A DNA stretch of 36,162 bases from Rhodospirillales bacterium 69-11 (GTDB lineage: Bacteria > Pseudomonadota > Alphaproteobacteria > Acetobacterales > Acetobacteraceae), in assembly GCA_001898425.1 (NCBI GenBank), contig MKTV01000097.1, forward strand, positions 9,130-45,291, written 5' to 3'. This document shows positions 8,125 to 17,154 of the stretch, piece after piece. Below the pieces are notes generated by a model. The model was not told the DNA's origin. It ran no database searches and worked only from the letters and a program-made list of their open reading frames with translations. The position numbers were made by a program, and so were the translations under genes. Position 1 is the stretch's first letter. The number at the start of each line of letters is the position of its first letter.

Positions 8125-9397
8125 CCGCCGCGATCCGCTGCACCCCGCCCATGTAGGGCCACAGCACCTCGGGCACCAGGATCGAGCCGTCCGCCTGCTG
8201 GTGGTTCTCCATCACCGCGATCATCGCGCGGCCGACCGCGACGCCCGAGCCGTTCAGCGTGTGGACATGAGCGACGGCCTTGCCGTCCGCCCCGCCGCGG
8301 AACCGCGCGTTCATGCGGCGCGCCTGGAAGTCGCGGCAGTTGGAGCAGGAGCTGATCTCCCGCCAGGCCTGCTGGCCGGGCAACCAGGCTTCCAGGTCGA
8401 AGGTCTTGGCGGCGGCGAAGCCCGTATCGCCGCTGGAGAGCACGACACGGCGGAACGGGATTTCCAGCAGCTTCAGCACCTGCTCGGCGCACTGCGTCAT
8501 CCGCTCGTGTTCGGCGGCGCTGTGGTCGGGATGCGCGATGGAGACCATCTCGACCTTGCGGAACTGGTGCTGGCGCAGCATGCCGCGGGTGTCGCGCCCT
8601 GCCGCGCCGGCCTCGCTGCGGTAGCAGTCGGTCAGCGCGGTCATGCGGATCGGCAGCGCCTTCTCGGGCACGATCTCCCCGCCGACGGTGTTGGTCAGCG
8701 GGACCTCGGCCGTGGGGATCAGCCAGCGGCCGTCGGTGGTGCGGAAATTGTCCTCGGCGAATTTCGGCAGCTGGGCGGTGCCGTAGAGCGTCGCATCGTT
8801 GACCAGCGAGGGCACCACCATCTCGGTATAGCCATGCTGGGTCGTATGCAGGTCGATCATGAACTGCCCGAGCGCGCGCTCGAGGCGGGCGAGCGGTCCG
8901 CGCAGGACGGTGAAGCGGGCGCCGGCGAGCTTCGCGGCGGTCGCGAAGTCCATCATGCCGAGCGCTTCGCCGAGTTCGAAATGCTGCTTCGGCTGGAAGC
9001 CGAGGTCGCGCGGTTCGCCGACCTGATGCAGCACGACGTTGGCGCTCTCGTCCGGGCCGTCGGGCACGTCGGCGTCCAGGGTGTTGGGCAGGCTCTCCAG
9101 CAGTCCCGTCACGGCGCGGTCCAGTTCGGCCGCGCGGGCTTCCAGGCCCTCCATCTCGGTGCGCAGCGCCGTGGCCTCCGCCTCCAGCGCGCTGGTGTCG
9201 GCGCCGGCGCGCTTGCCCTGGCCCACCTCGCGGGCGAGCGCATTGCGGCGGGCCTGCTTCTCCTGCAGGGCGGTCAGTGCGGCGCGGCGCTCGCCATCCA
9301 GCGCCAGGATCTGCGGCGAGGCCGGCGACAATCCGCGTCGGCCCAGCGCCGCGTCGAACGCGGCCGCGTCGGCACGAATGGCGCGGATGTCGTGCAT
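8120..9397 (-). CDS. serS: Seryl-tRNA synthetase
   Basis: This 425-residue class II aminoacyl-tRNA synthetase charges tRNA-Ser with serine in the cytosol. The N-terminal 100 residues form the usual long antiparallel coiled-coil arm ([27 protein letters not shown]). Motif 2 is the [24 protein letters not shown] region, and motif 3 ends with [19 protein letters not shown]. The C-terminal [12 protein letters not shown] is the normal end of bacterial SerRS, and the length is typical. It starts 4 bp after the tatC stop, so it is the last gene of a tatB-tatC-serS operon, an order common in alphaproteobacteria. Confidence 0.97.
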   Translation of the reverse strand: MHDIRAIRADAAAFDAALGRRGLSPASPQILALDGERRAALTALQEKQARRNALAREVGQGKRAGADTSALEAEATALRTEMEGLEARAAELDRAVTGLLESLPNTLDADVPDGPDESANVVLHQVGEPRDLGFQPKQHFELGEALGMMDFATAAKLAGARFTVLRGPLARLERALGQFMIDLHTTQHGYTEMVVPSLVNDATLYGTAQLPKFAEDNFRTTDGRWLIPTAEVPLTNTVGGEIVPEKALPIRMTALTDCYRSEAGAAGRDTRGMLRQHQFRKVEMVSIAHPDHSAAEHERMTQCAEQVLKLLEIPFRRVVLSSGDTGFAAAKTFDLEAWLPGQQAWREISSCSNCRDFQARRMNARFRGGADGKAVAHVHTLNGSGVAVGRAMIAVMENHQQADGSILVPEVLWPYMGGVQRIAAA

Positions 9398-9401
9398 GGT
9401 C

Positions 9402-10187
9402 CTAGACCTCCACCGGCTTGGGTTCGACGAATTTGGCGCAGAGGATGGATATCTCGTAGAGCGCGATCAGCGGCACGGCGAGCCCGATCTGGGTGATGAT
9501 GTCGGGCGGCGCGAGAATGGCCGCGATGACGAACATCCCCACGAAGGCGTAGCGGCGGAACCGCTTCAGCGCGGCGGACGACGTGATCCCCACCTTGGCC
9601 ATCAGGGTCAGCGCGACCGGCAGCTGGAAGGTGATGCCGAAGGCGAAAATCAGCTTCATCACCAGATCGAGGTATTCGCCCACGCGTGGCAGCAGCTCGA
9701 TCGGGACGCCGCCGCCGCCGGTGTTCGACTGGAAGGAGGCGAAGAAGCGCCACGCGAACGGGAAGACGAAGAAATAGGCGAGCGCCGCGCCGGCCACGAA
9801 CAGGATCGGCGTCGCGCACAGGAAGGGCAGCAGGGCGCGCTTCTCGCTGCGGTACAGGCCGGGGGCGACGAACAGCCAGATCTGCGCGGCGATGATCGGG
9901 AAGGCGACGAACCCGCCGCCGAAGAAGGCGACCTTGATGCGGGTGAAGAACGCCTCGTAGAGCTGGGTGTAGATCAGATGCGGGTCGGGGTTGCCCTGCT
10001 CGCGCAGGATGTCCGCCAGCGGCTTGGCCAGGAAGTAGTAGATGTCGTCCGCGACGTAGTAGGCCCCGGCGAAGCAGACCAGGAAGGCGACCACGGACCA
10101 CAGCAGCCGTCGGCGCAGCTCGATCAGATGCTCGAGCAGCGGCATCGGCTTGTCGTCGATCGGGTCTTCCTTTTCGGAGTCTGCCAC
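9402..10187 (-). CDS. tatC: Sec-independent protein translocase TatC
   Basis: This 261-residue polytopic inner-membrane protein has the TatC N-terminal signature [25 protein letters not shown], the conserved [38 protein letters not shown] loop and about six membrane segments. TatC binds twin-arginine signal peptides and, with TatB, forms the receptor of the Tat export system. The start is a GTG at 10187, because the preceding frame is unrelated; no strong ribosome-binding site is visible. It lies 36 bp after tatB and 4 bp before serS. A likely client, the Tat-signalled dehydrogenase small subunit, is encoded nearby. Confidence 0.96.
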   Translation of the reverse strand: MADSEKEDPIDDKPMPLLEHLIELRRRLLWSVVAFLVCFAGAYYVADDIYYFLAKPLADILREQGNPDPHLIYTQLYEAFFTRIKVAFFGGGFVAFPIIAAQIWLFVAPGLYRSEKRALLPFLCATPILFVAGAALAYFFVFPFAWRFFASFQSNTGGGGVPIELLPRVGEYLDLVMKLIFAFGITFQLPVALTLMAKVGITSSAALKRFRRYAFVGMFVIAAILAPPDIITQIGLAVPLIALYEISILCAKFVEPKPVEV

Positions 10188-10223
10188 GTTCGGTCTCGTC
10201 TCGGGGTTGCGGGGGCCGGGCGG

Positions 10224-10826
10224 TCAGGCGCGCGGCGACGATCGCTGCTGGCGCACGGCCGCGGGCGGGATGAAGGCCGGCGCGTCGGGCACGGCCGGCG
10301 CCGGTTCCGGCACGGGCGCGTGTGCGGCCAGGCGGTCCGGCGGCACCAGGTCGGGCGGCACCCAGGCCGGGATCTCGGGCAGGGCGGGTTCCGCGAGGTC
10401 GGCGCCCGACACTTCGGGCGGCGCGAGGTCGTCGCCGGACACTTCGGGCGGGGGCACCGGTTCGGCCGTCACCTCCGTCACCGGGGCGGCGGTCACCCCG
10501 GCGGTGTCCGAGGACGGCTGGTAGGTGGTCGGCGGCACCAGCGGGTCGTCGAACGTGCTCCGCAGGGAGCGATCCGGGTCTACCGCCCGCTCGACCGCGC
10601 CGCGCACGTCGAAGTTGCGGATCTCGTTGATGGAGTTGCGGACGTCGTGCAGGTCCGCGTCCTTCATCATCTCGTCGACATGGGTCTGGAACTCGGACGC
10701 CATGCGGCGTGCCTTCTTGATCATGCCGGTCACGGCGCGGATGGCGACCGGCATGTCCTTCGGGCCGATCACGACGAGCGCGACGGCGGCGATCAGCGCA
10801 ATTTCCGACCAGGCGAAATCGAACAT
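10224..10826 (-). CDS. tatB: Sec-independent protein translocase TatB
   Basis: This 200-residue protein has one N-terminal membrane helix followed by an amphipathic helix and a long Pro/Ala/Val-rich tail. The MFDFAWSEIALIAAVALVVIGPKDMP start is the canonical TatB signature, with the acidic residue in the first helix and the VIGP hinge. TatB partners TatC in recognising twin-arginine signals. The tail has a short internal duplication (PPEVSGDDLA / PPEVSGADLA). I placed the start at the ATG at 10826 from the signature; the extra residues in an upstream in-frame ORF are not TatB-like. GGAGG lies about 14 nt upstream, which is longer than ideal. tatA is not upstream, since the next gene is divergent, so TatA must be encoded elsewhere. 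Confidence 0.93.
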   Translation of the reverse strand: MFDFAWSEIALIAAVALVVIGPKDMPVAIRAVTGMIKKARRMASEFQTHVDEMMKDADLHDVRNSINEIRNFDVRGAVERAVDPDRSLRSTFDDPLVPPTTYQPSSDTAGVTAAPVTEVTAEPVPPPEVSGDDLAPPEVSGADLAEPALPEIPAWVPPDLVPPDRLAAHAPVPEPAPAVPDAPAFIPPAAVRQQRSSPRA

Positions 10827-10990
10827 CGACTTGTGTGAGGCCTCCAGGCCGGGCTTGCTAGCAGGAAGCGGGGCCGGGGGGAACGGTTGGCGTGCGACCG
10901 GACCCCGGCCGGCCTGCTCCACGCCGCGTCCGGCGATTTGTCCACCGCCCGTCCCGAGCGTATCACCGGGGGAGCGACGGAGGGCAGACG

Positions 10991-13294
10991 ATGGTGCAGA
11001 CGGCGGATTACCGGGTTCCCGGGCTGGAGCAGCGGGCCGAGATCGTGGTCGATCGCTGGGGGATTCCCCACATCCGGGCCGCCAGCCAGCACGACGTGTA
11101 TTTTGTGCAAGGTTTCAACATCGCCCGCGACCGGCTGTTCCAGATCGACCTCTGGCGCAAGCGCGGACTCGGGCTGATGGCCGGGGATTACGGCCCGGGC
11201 TTCGTCGCGCAGGACCGTGCGGCGCGGCTGTTCGTCTATCGCGGCGACATGCAGGCCGAATGGAACGCCTACGGCAACGAGGAGACGCAGGCGATCTGCA
11301 CCGCCTTCGCCGCGGGCATCAATGCCTACGTGGACCTCGCCGCCCAGGATCCGTCCCTGCTGCCGCCCGAGTTCGCCGCGATGCACCTCACCCCGGCCCG
11401 CTGGGCGCCGGAGGACGTGCTGCGCGTCCGCTCCCACGCCCTGTCCCGCAATGTGGAGCAGGAGGCGGCGCGGGCTCAGGTCGCGGCGCGGGCCGGGCTG
11501 GAGGCGGACCTCGCCCGCAAGAACCTGGAGCCGGCCTGGACCCTGCGCCTGCCCGAGGGCCTGGACCCGGCGGACATCCCGCCCGAGGTGCTGGACGTCT
11601 ACTGGCTGGCGACCGTCGATCCGGATATCAGCCCCGAACGGCTGGCCTCGACGCGCGCCCAGGCCTGGACCTGGACCAAGGTCAACGATTTCGACGAGGT
11701 GATGCAGGACGCCTCGGCCCAGGGCTCCAACAACTGGGTGGTCTCGGGCGCGCGCACCGCGACGGGGCGGCCGGTCCTCGCCTCCGACCCGCACCGCGAG
11801 TACCGCAACCCGTCGGTGCGCTACGTGGTGCACCTGACGGCGCCCGGCCTGGACGTGATCGGCGCGACGGAGCCGCCGACGCCGGGTGTGTTCATCGGCC
11901 ACAACGACCGGATCGCGTTCGGCCTGACCATCTTCCCGATGGATCAGGAGGATCTCTACGTCTACGAGACCCACCCCGACGATCCCGACCAGTACCGCTA
12001 TGGCGACGGGTGGGAGCGGATGACGGTGCTGCAGGAGGCGATCCCGGTGCGCGGCGAGGCGCCGGAGGTGATCACGCTGCGCTTCACCCGCCACGGGCCG
12101 GTGGTCCACGCGGATCCCGACCGCCGCCGCGCCTTCGCGGTGCGGTCGGTATGGAGCGAACCCGGCACCAGCGCCTACATGGGCCGGCTCGCCTACATGA
12201 CCGCCGGGTCGGTCGCCGCGTTCGGCGAGGTGCTGCGGCACTGGCACGCGCCCACCGTCAACCAGATCTGCGCCGACCAGGCGGGCGATATCGGCTGGTT
12301 CGCGGTCGGCAAGACCCCGCGGCGGCCGAACTGGGACGGGCTGCTGCCGGTCCCCGGCGACGGCCGCTACGAGTGGGACGGATTCCATCCGCTCGAGGAC
12401 CTGCCCCGCGTGATCAACCCCGCGCGGGGGTTCGTGGCCACGGCGAACGAGATGAACATGCCGGCCGACTACCCGGCGAGCGAACGCAAGCTGGGCTTCG
12501 AGTGGGCGGAACGGTCGCGCTCGACCCGCATTCACGAGGTGCTGGACGCGCAGCCGAAGCACAGCGTGGCCGATTCGATGGCGCTGCAATGCGACGTGTT
12601 CTCCGTCCCGGCGCGGCGGGTGGCCCCGCTGCTCGCCGGGATGACGGAGCCCGCCGAGGCGCTGGCCCTGTTGCGGGACTGGGACTTCCAGCTCCGCGTC
12701 GACTCGGCTGCTGCGGCGCTGTTCGAGGTGTGGTGGGTGAAGCACCTGAAGCCCACGCTGCTCGACACGGTGACGCAGGATCCGATCGCGCGGCCGCTGC
12801 TGGCGCCGGGCGACAACGAGACGATGCTGGCGCTGCTGGAGGGCGGCCGGCTTGGCGGGCTGATCGAGGCGACGCTGCGCGATGCGATGGCGACCTGCCG
12901 CCGGCTGCTGGGCAATGACCCGGCGGGCTGGCGGTGGGGCGCGCTGCATCACGGCTATTTCCCGCACGTGCTGTCGCGCGTCGCTGATCCGGCGACGTTC
13001 CGGGACGTCGGCAAGCTGCCGACCGGCGGGTCGGGGTCCACGCCGATGAACACCACGTATCGCGGCACCGACTTCCGGCTGACGGTCGGCGCCTCGTTCC
13101 GCATGGTGGTGGACGTCGGCGCCTGGGACCAGTCGAAGGTGATCAACACGCCGGGCCAGTCGGGCAACCCCTCGTCCCCGCACTACGACGATCTCGGCCC
13201 GCTCTGGGCGCGGGGCGAGTACGTGCCGATGCTCTATTCGAAGGAGGCGGTGGACGCCGCGGCGGAACTGCGGATCACGCTGACCCCGGGGTGA
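10991..13294 (+). CDS. Penicillin acylase family protein (Ntn hydrolase, peptidase S45)
   Basis: This 767-residue precursor belongs to the self-processing Ntn-hydrolase family that cleaves amide bonds of beta-lactams, N-acyl homoserine lactones or acyl-amino acids. The N-terminal part has the family pattern VVDRWGIPHIRA...DVYFVQGFNIARDRLFQIDLWRKRG. The processing site is QGSNNWVV, with S246 as the expected N-terminal nucleophile of the beta chain. GHNDRIAFGLT and ATANEMN are further family motifs. The ATG at 10991 has GGAGGG six bases upstream, so I prefer it to an ORF start at 10892. No Sec or Tat signal peptide is visible, unlike the classical periplasmic members. The substrate is undetermined. 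The gene is divergent from tatB and appears monocistronic. Confidence 0.92.
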   Translation: MVQTADYRVPGLEQRAEIVVDRWGIPHIRAASQHDVYFVQGFNIARDRLFQIDLWRKRGLGLMAGDYGPGFVAQDRAARLFVYRGDMQAEWNAYGNEETQAICTAFAAGINAYVDLAAQDPSLLPPEFAAMHLTPARWAPEDVLRVRSHALSRNVEQEAARAQVAARAGLEADLARKNLEPAWTLRLPEGLDPADIPPEVLDVYWLATVDPDISPERLASTRAQAWTWTKVNDFDEVMQDASAQGSNNWVVSGARTATGRPVLASDPHREYRNPSVRYVVHLTAPGLDVIGATEPPTPGVFIGHNDRIAFGLTIFPMDQEDLYVYETHPDDPDQYRYGDGWERMTVLQEAIPVRGEAPEVITLRFTRHGPVVHADPDRRRAFAVRSVWSEPGTSAYMGRLAYMTAGSVAAFGEVLRHWHAPTVNQICADQAGDIGWFAVGKTPRRPNWDGLLPVPGDGRYEWDGFHPLEDLPRVINPARGFVATANEMNMPADYPASERKLGFEWAERSRSTRIHEVLDAQPKHSVADSMALQCDVFSVPARRVAPLLAGMTEPAEALALLRDWDFQLRVDSAAAALFEVWWVKHLKPTLLDTVTQDPIARPLLAPGDNETMLALLEGGRLGGLIEATLRDAMATCRRLLGNDPAGWRWGALHHGYFPHVLSRVADPATFRDVGKLPTGGSGSTPMNTTYRGTDFRLTVGASFRMVVDVGAWDQSKVINTPGQSGNPSSPHYDDLGPLWARGEYVPMLYSKEAVDAAAELRITLTPG

Positions 13295-13315
13295 CGGGGC
13301 GCCCTGCGCGCCTGT

Positions 13316-13398
13316 GTCATGGCCGCGCTCGTCGCGGCCATCCACGACTTTCCACGGGCCACGAAGCCGTGGATGGTCGGCACAGGGCCGGCCATGAC
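13316..13398. repeat. 83-bp dispersed palindromic repeat, copy 2
   Basis: The element runs from gtcatggccgcgctcgtcg to ggccggccatgac and has inverted arms (gccatccacgac / gccgtggatgg). It is homologous to the 82-bp copy at 5592-5673. It lies 22 bp past the acylase stop, at the convergent junction with the YqaA-like gene. Confidence 0.75.
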
Positions 13399-13485
13399 AC
13401 GGGAGCGGCAGGCACGAAGCCGTGGATGGCCGGCACAAGGCCGGCCATGACACGGGGGCGGCACAAGGCCGGCCATGACACCGGT
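13399..13485. repeat. Partial further copies of the dispersed repeat core
   Basis: After the 83-bp element the core 'ggcacaaggccggccatgacac' recurs at about 13431-13452 and about 13459-13480, separated by gggggcg-type spacers. A third piece (caggcacgaagccgtggatggccgg) is an arm fragment. This is non-coding decay or expansion of the same repeat family and resembles the tandem units after copy 1. Confidence 0.65.
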
Positions 13486-13538
13486 AGGGGGGCGCCACCT
13501 TGCGGGGCGCCGCCGGGGGACGACGCCCAGACCGCCCC

Positions 13539-14117
13539 CTACAGGAACCGCAGCAGCACGAACCCGCCGATGATCCCCGCCGCGACCAGCGTCGTCACCA
13601 GCGTCAGCCGGCGCTCGATGAAGTCCCGCACCGGATCGCCAAACAGGCGGATCAGCGCCGCCACCATGAAGAACCGCGCGCCGCGCGTCGCCAGGCTCGC
13701 CGCCATGAACAGCCAGAAGTCGAAATGCGCCGCGCCGGAGGCGATGGTGACGATCTTGTACGGGATCGGCGTGAGCCCCTTGATCAGGATCACCCACAGC
13801 CCGTACTGCGCATACATCGCCTGGAACGCGGCGAACCGGTCGCCATAGCCGTAGAACTGGATCACCGGCCGGGCGAGCTGGTCGAACACCGCGTAGCCGA
13901 TCCAATACCCGAGCGCACCGCCCAGGACGCTGGCGACGGTGCAGATGGCGGCGAGGCGCCAGGCTCGCGCCGGGCGGGCCAGCGCCATCGGGATCAGCAG
14001 CACGTCGGGCGGGATCGGGAAGAAGCTGCTCTCTGCGAAGGCGATCGCGGCGAGCCACCAGGGCGCGTTCCGGGAACCGGCCAGAGCCAGCGTGCGGGCA
14101 TAGAAGCGGTGCAACAT
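13539..14117 (-). CDS. YqaA/DedA-like (SNARE-associated VTT domain) membrane protein
   Basis: This 192-residue inner-membrane protein has several hydrophobic segments. The family pattern is visible as FAESSFFPIPPDVLLIPMALARP, then a glycine-rich GALGYWIGY segment and KGLTPIPYKIVTIASGAAHFDFWLF. This is characteristic of the YqaA branch of the DedA/VTT superfamily, whose members are implicated in lipid-carrier handling and envelope homeostasis. I chose the ATG at 14117 (MLHRFYARTLALAGSRNAPWW); the earlier in-frame ATG at 14321 adds a charged leader and overlaps the divergent gene. No strong ribosome-binding site is seen. It is a single gene converging on the acylase. Confidence 0.85.
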   Translation of the reverse strand: MLHRFYARTLALAGSRNAPWWLAAIAFAESSFFPIPPDVLLIPMALARPARAWRLAAICTVASVLGGALGYWIGYAVFDQLARPVIQFYGYGDRFAAFQAMYAQYGLWVILIKGLTPIPYKIVTIASGAAHFDFWLFMAASLATRGARFFMVAALIRLFGDPVRDFIERRLTLVTTLVAAGIIGGFVLLRFL

Positions 14118-14213
14118 GCGCGGCTCATAGACCACAACCCCGTCTCCCGGAACCGGCGTTCCCGTGACCCGGACCGGCTGGTCACGCCCGCCCCCCCGCC
14201 CTATCGTGCGGTC

Positions 14214-14705
14214 ATGCATCGCGCCCTGATCCCCGCCCTTCTCGCGGTCGCCCTCGCCGGCTCGGCCGCCGCGCAATCCACCCCGGCGCCCGCCGGGCAA
14301 GGCCAGGCGGCTCTGCCGCATGCCTTCCTGTATGGCGCTTGGACAGGCGGGATCTTCCCGCCGCCGGTGACGCTCACGGCGCAGGAATGCCTGGCCGCAC
14401 CCACCGTCATCTTCACGCGGGATGCCGTGCTGCGCGCCTCCCCCACCGACGTCACCTACCAGCAGCGGCTGGTCGAGACCGTGCGCGCCGTCGCCGGCGG
14501 GGTCGAGTTCCGCCTGAGCCAGCCGCTGCAGAGCCCGATGAGCGGCGGCGCCTTCGGCCTGGGCGGGTCGGTGCAGGCGCCGGAGCCCGGCTTCGGCTGC
14601 GGCAGCCCCGACCTGCTGCGCGTGCAGAAGCGCGGCGACGACCAGATCGCCTTCCCCAACTGCCGCGAGTTCCCCTACCCGCTGGTCCGCTGCCCGGCCC
14701 GGTGA
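14214..14705 (+). CDS. Secreted protein of unknown function with four cysteines
   Basis: This 163-residue ORF has an obvious Sec signal peptide (MHRALIPALLAVALAGSAAAQ, cleavage after AAA). The mature domain contains four cysteines (ECLAAP, GFGCGSP, NCREFP, VRCPAR), which could form two periplasmic disulfides. The repeated aromatic and glycine residues (AFLYGAWTGGIFPPP) suggest a compact extracytoplasmic fold. I do not recognise the family. The start ATG is set by the signal peptide; no good ribosome-binding site precedes it. The gene starts 96 bp from the divergent YqaA-like gene, with an inverted repeat (gtgacc...ggtcac, 14164-14185) between them. It ends 93 bp before the ThDP enzyme gene. 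Confidence 0.7.
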   Translation: MHRALIPALLAVALAGSAAAQSTPAPAGQGQAALPHAFLYGAWTGGIFPPPVTLTAQECLAAPTVIFTRDAVLRASPTDVTYQQRLVETVRAVAGGVEFRLSQPLQSPMSGGAFGLGGSVQAPEPGFGCGSPDLLRVQKRGDDQIAFPNCREFPYPLVRCPAR

Positions 14706-14798
14706 AGCCCACCGCGCGACACGATCCGCGCGTCGTCAGCAACCAGGGCGCGATGCGACCCGCGCGCCACCAAGAACGAAAGATGGAGACGCGCCGAG

Positions 14799-16481
14799 AT
14801 GACCATTACCGTCGCCCGCCTGCTGGCGGACAGCCTGGAAGCGCATGACGTCGACCAGATCTTCTGCGTCCCCGGGGAGAGCTATGTCGGCCTGACCTCG
14901 GTCCTGTCGGAGCGCAACTCGATCCGCATGATCGTCTGCCGGCACGAGGGCGGCGCCGGGTTCATGGCCGCGGCCGACGGGCGCCTGCGGCCTCGCGCGG
15001 GCGTCTGCATCGTCTCGCGCGGGCCCGGCCTCGCCAACGCCATGGTCGCGCTGCACTCCGCCTTCCACGACGCGACGCCGATGGTGATGCTGATCGGCCA
15101 GGTGGAGCGCAAGGATTTCGGCCGCCAGGCGCTGCAGGAGCAGAACTACTCCAAGCTGCTCTCCGACGTGACCAAGAGCGTGATCGAGGTGAACGAGCCC
15201 GAACAGGCCTCGGAATCCATCGCCCGCGCCTTCCATCTTGCCGAGGCCGGCACGCCCGGCCCGGTGGCGGTGATCCTACCCGAGGACATCTTCGACGAGG
15301 CGACCAACGCGACGCTCGACCAGCCGCGCCCGCGGGTCGTCGCCGGTCCGCGCAGCGACGACCTCGCGCGGCTCGCCGACATGCTGGCGAAGGCGGAACG
15401 ACCGCTGATCCTGGCGGGCGGCGCGCTGCTCGCCGACACGCTGCACGACCAGGCGGCCTATGGGGCGCTGCGGCAGCTCTCGGAGAGCTGGGTGCTGCCG
15501 ATCAGCCCGACCCATCGCCGGCCGCAGCTGTTCGACGCGCGGCACCCGAACTATGGCGGCTACATGGGCATCCGCGTGCCGAAGCCGCTGATCGACGAGA
15601 TGAAGCGGTCCGACCTCGTGGTCGCGCTGGGCGAGCGGCTCACCGACACGGTCAGCCAGTCCTACACCTTCCCCAGCGCGCCGCAGCCGCAGGTGCCGCT
15701 GGTGCATGTCTGGCCCGACCCGAACGAGGTCGGCCGCGTCTGGCGCCCCGATCTCGGCATCCCGGCCGATCCATACGAGGTGCTGAAGGCGCTGCTCGCC
15801 CTGCCCGTCCCCGCCGATGCCGCCCGCCGGCGCGGCTGGGTGGACGGGCTGCACAAGATCCACCTCTCGCTGCTGGAGAAGACCTGGGACCCGGCGCCCG
15901 ACGGCATCAACTTCGCCGCGGTCGTCTGCGAGGTCGACAAGCACCTGGCCGACGACGCCGTGGTGACCTCGGATGCGGGCAATTTCGGCTCCTACATCCA
16001 TCGCTACATCGGCTTCCGTCCGGGGCAGGAGTTCCTGTCCTCGGTCGTCGGCGCGATGGGGTCGGGCATGCCGATGGCGGTGGCCGCGACGCTCCGCCGG
16101 CCGGGCAAGCAGGTCGTCGCCTTCGTGGGCGACGGCGGCGCGCTGATGATGGGCAACGAGCTCGCGACCGCCTGCCAGTATGGCGGCGCGCCGATCCTGA
16201 TCATCTCGGACAACTCGATGTACGGGACGATCGGCATGCACTCCTACGTCCGCTACCCGGAGCGGAAGTTCATGGAGGCGACCAAGCTCACCAACCCCGA
16301 CTTCGCCGCCTGGGGCCGATCCTTCGGGGCGGAGGGCATCACCATCCGCACCGAGGCCGAGATCGCCGACGGCATCGCCCGCGCCTTCGCGGTGAAGACG
16401 AAGCCGGTGGTCGTGCACTGCCTGACCTCGGCGATCCAGATGAGCGCCTGGCGCCGCTTCGGCGGCGAACAGCTCGCCTGA
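14799..16481 (+). CDS. Thiamine diphosphate-dependent enzyme, acetolactate synthase-like
   Basis: This 560-residue protein has the three-domain layout of ThDP decarboxylases and carboligases: N-terminal pyrimidine domain with the catalytic Glu (CRHEGGAGFMA, E50), central domain, and C-terminal diphosphate domain with GDG (444-446) and N472 in SDNSMYG. The GDG-X(about 25)-N motif binds Mg-ThDP. This superfamily includes acetolactate synthase, glyoxylate carboligase, benzoylformate decarboxylase and sulfoacetaldehyde acetyltransferase; the present member cannot be placed more closely by eye. No small regulatory subunit gene is adjacent, which argues against biosynthetic acetolactate synthase. 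GGAG lies 10 nt before the ATG. It may take part in the catabolic block that follows. Confidence 0.88.
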   Translation: MTITVARLLADSLEAHDVDQIFCVPGESYVGLTSVLSERNSIRMIVCRHEGGAGFMAAADGRLRPRAGVCIVSRGPGLANAMVALHSAFHDATPMVMLIGQVERKDFGRQALQEQNYSKLLSDVTKSVIEVNEPEQASESIARAFHLAEAGTPGPVAVILPEDIFDEATNATLDQPRPRVVAGPRSDDLARLADMLAKAERPLILAGGALLADTLHDQAAYGALRQLSESWVLPISPTHRRPQLFDARHPNYGGYMGIRVPKPLIDEMKRSDLVVALGERLTDTVSQSYTFPSAPQPQVPLVHVWPDPNEVGRVWRPDLGIPADPYEVLKALLALPVPADAARRRGWVDGLHKIHLSLLEKTWDPAPDGINFAAVVCEVDKHLADDAVVTSDAGNFGSYIHRYIGFRPGQEFLSSVVGAMGSGMPMAVAATLRRPGKQVVAFVGDGGALMMGNELATACQYGGAPILIISDNSMYGTIGMHSYVRYPERKFMEATKLTNPDFAAWGRSFGAEGITIRTEAEIADGIARAFAVKTKPVVVHCLTSAIQMSAWRRFGGEQLA

Positions 16482-16518
16482 GTCCCCGCCGATGGCCGGC
16501 TTGCGGAGCGACGGGACG

Positions 16519-17100
16519 ATGATGCCAGCCGCGCCGCGCGGCGGCATGATCGACCGGCTCGCGCGGAACTGGGTCTATGGCGGGTTCCTCGCCGGGGTCA
16601 TGCTGTTCGCCCTGCTCCCGCTGCTCGCCGGCGCCATCTCCTGGGCGCTGCTGCTGACCATCGCGCAACTGCCGCTCTACATGCTCCACCAGTTCGAGGA
16701 GCACGACGCCGACCGGTTCCGCCGCTTCGTCAACGCGCAGATCGGCCACGGACAGGAGGTGCTGTCCCCCCGCGCCGTCTGCGTGATCAACATCGGCGGC
16801 GTCTGGGCGGTCGACGTGGTCGCGATCTGGCTGGCCGCCACGGCCGGGATTGGCTTCGGCCTGATCGCGATCTACGGCGTGCTGGTCAACGCCGTCGTCC
16901 ACATCGCGGCCGGGCTCGTCCTGCGCCGCTACAACCCGGGCCTCGTGACCAGCATCGTGCTGTTCCTGCCGGTCGGCGGCGCGGCGCTGTGGGACGTGCA
17001 GCAGACCGGGCAGGCCACGCCGCTGCAGCACGCGATCGGCCTCGGCGCCGCCCTGCTCATCCACGCCGCCATCATCGCCTGGGTGCGCCGCCCGCGCTGA
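16519..17100 (+). CDS. HXXEE domain-containing membrane protein
   Basis: A hydrophobic protein of 193 residues with about five to six membrane segments. The motif HQFEEH, matching the H-x-x-E-E that names the family, is followed by DADRFRRF; a second conserved His lies in NAVVHIAAG. The function is unknown; the paired acidic and His residues suggest metal binding in the membrane. I prefer the ATG at 16519 because GGAG lies 10 nt upstream; an in-frame ATG at 16492 has no visible ribosome-binding site but would keep the ORF close to the ThDP gene, which ends at 16481. It lies between the ThDP enzyme gene and the promoter of the ICL/PEPM-hyu operon. Confidence 0.8.
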   Translation: MMPAAPRGGMIDRLARNWVYGGFLAGVMLFALLPLLAGAISWALLLTIAQLPLYMLHQFEEHDADRFRRFVNAQIGHGQEVLSPRAVCVINIGGVWAVDVVAIWLAATAGIGFGLIAIYGVLVNAVVHIAAGLVLRRYNPGLVTSIVLFLPVGGAALWDVQQTGQATPLQHAIGLGAALLIHAAIIAWVRRPR

Positions 17101-17120
17101 CCCGAGCCACCCGGCCGCGC

Positions 17121-17152
17121 GGCGGCTGGCGGCTGGCGGCTGGCGGCTGGCG
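17121..17152. repeat. Heptanucleotide tandem repeat (GGCGGCT x 4, plus a partial unit)
   Basis: Four perfect copies of ggcggct occupy 17121-17148, followed by ggcg. The array ends 2 bp before a TTGACA hexamer at 17155. Slipped-strand changes in copy number would alter only sequence upstream of the promoter, not a reading frame. Confidence 0.85.
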
Positions 17153-17154
17153 CA

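Noticed and set aside
4343-9496. A plus-strand open frame of over 1700 codons
   Set aside because: It is off-frame to the cytochrome gene and antisense to catalase and serS, both well supported; its translation is Arg/His-rich and featureless, as expected of GC-rich antisense frames.
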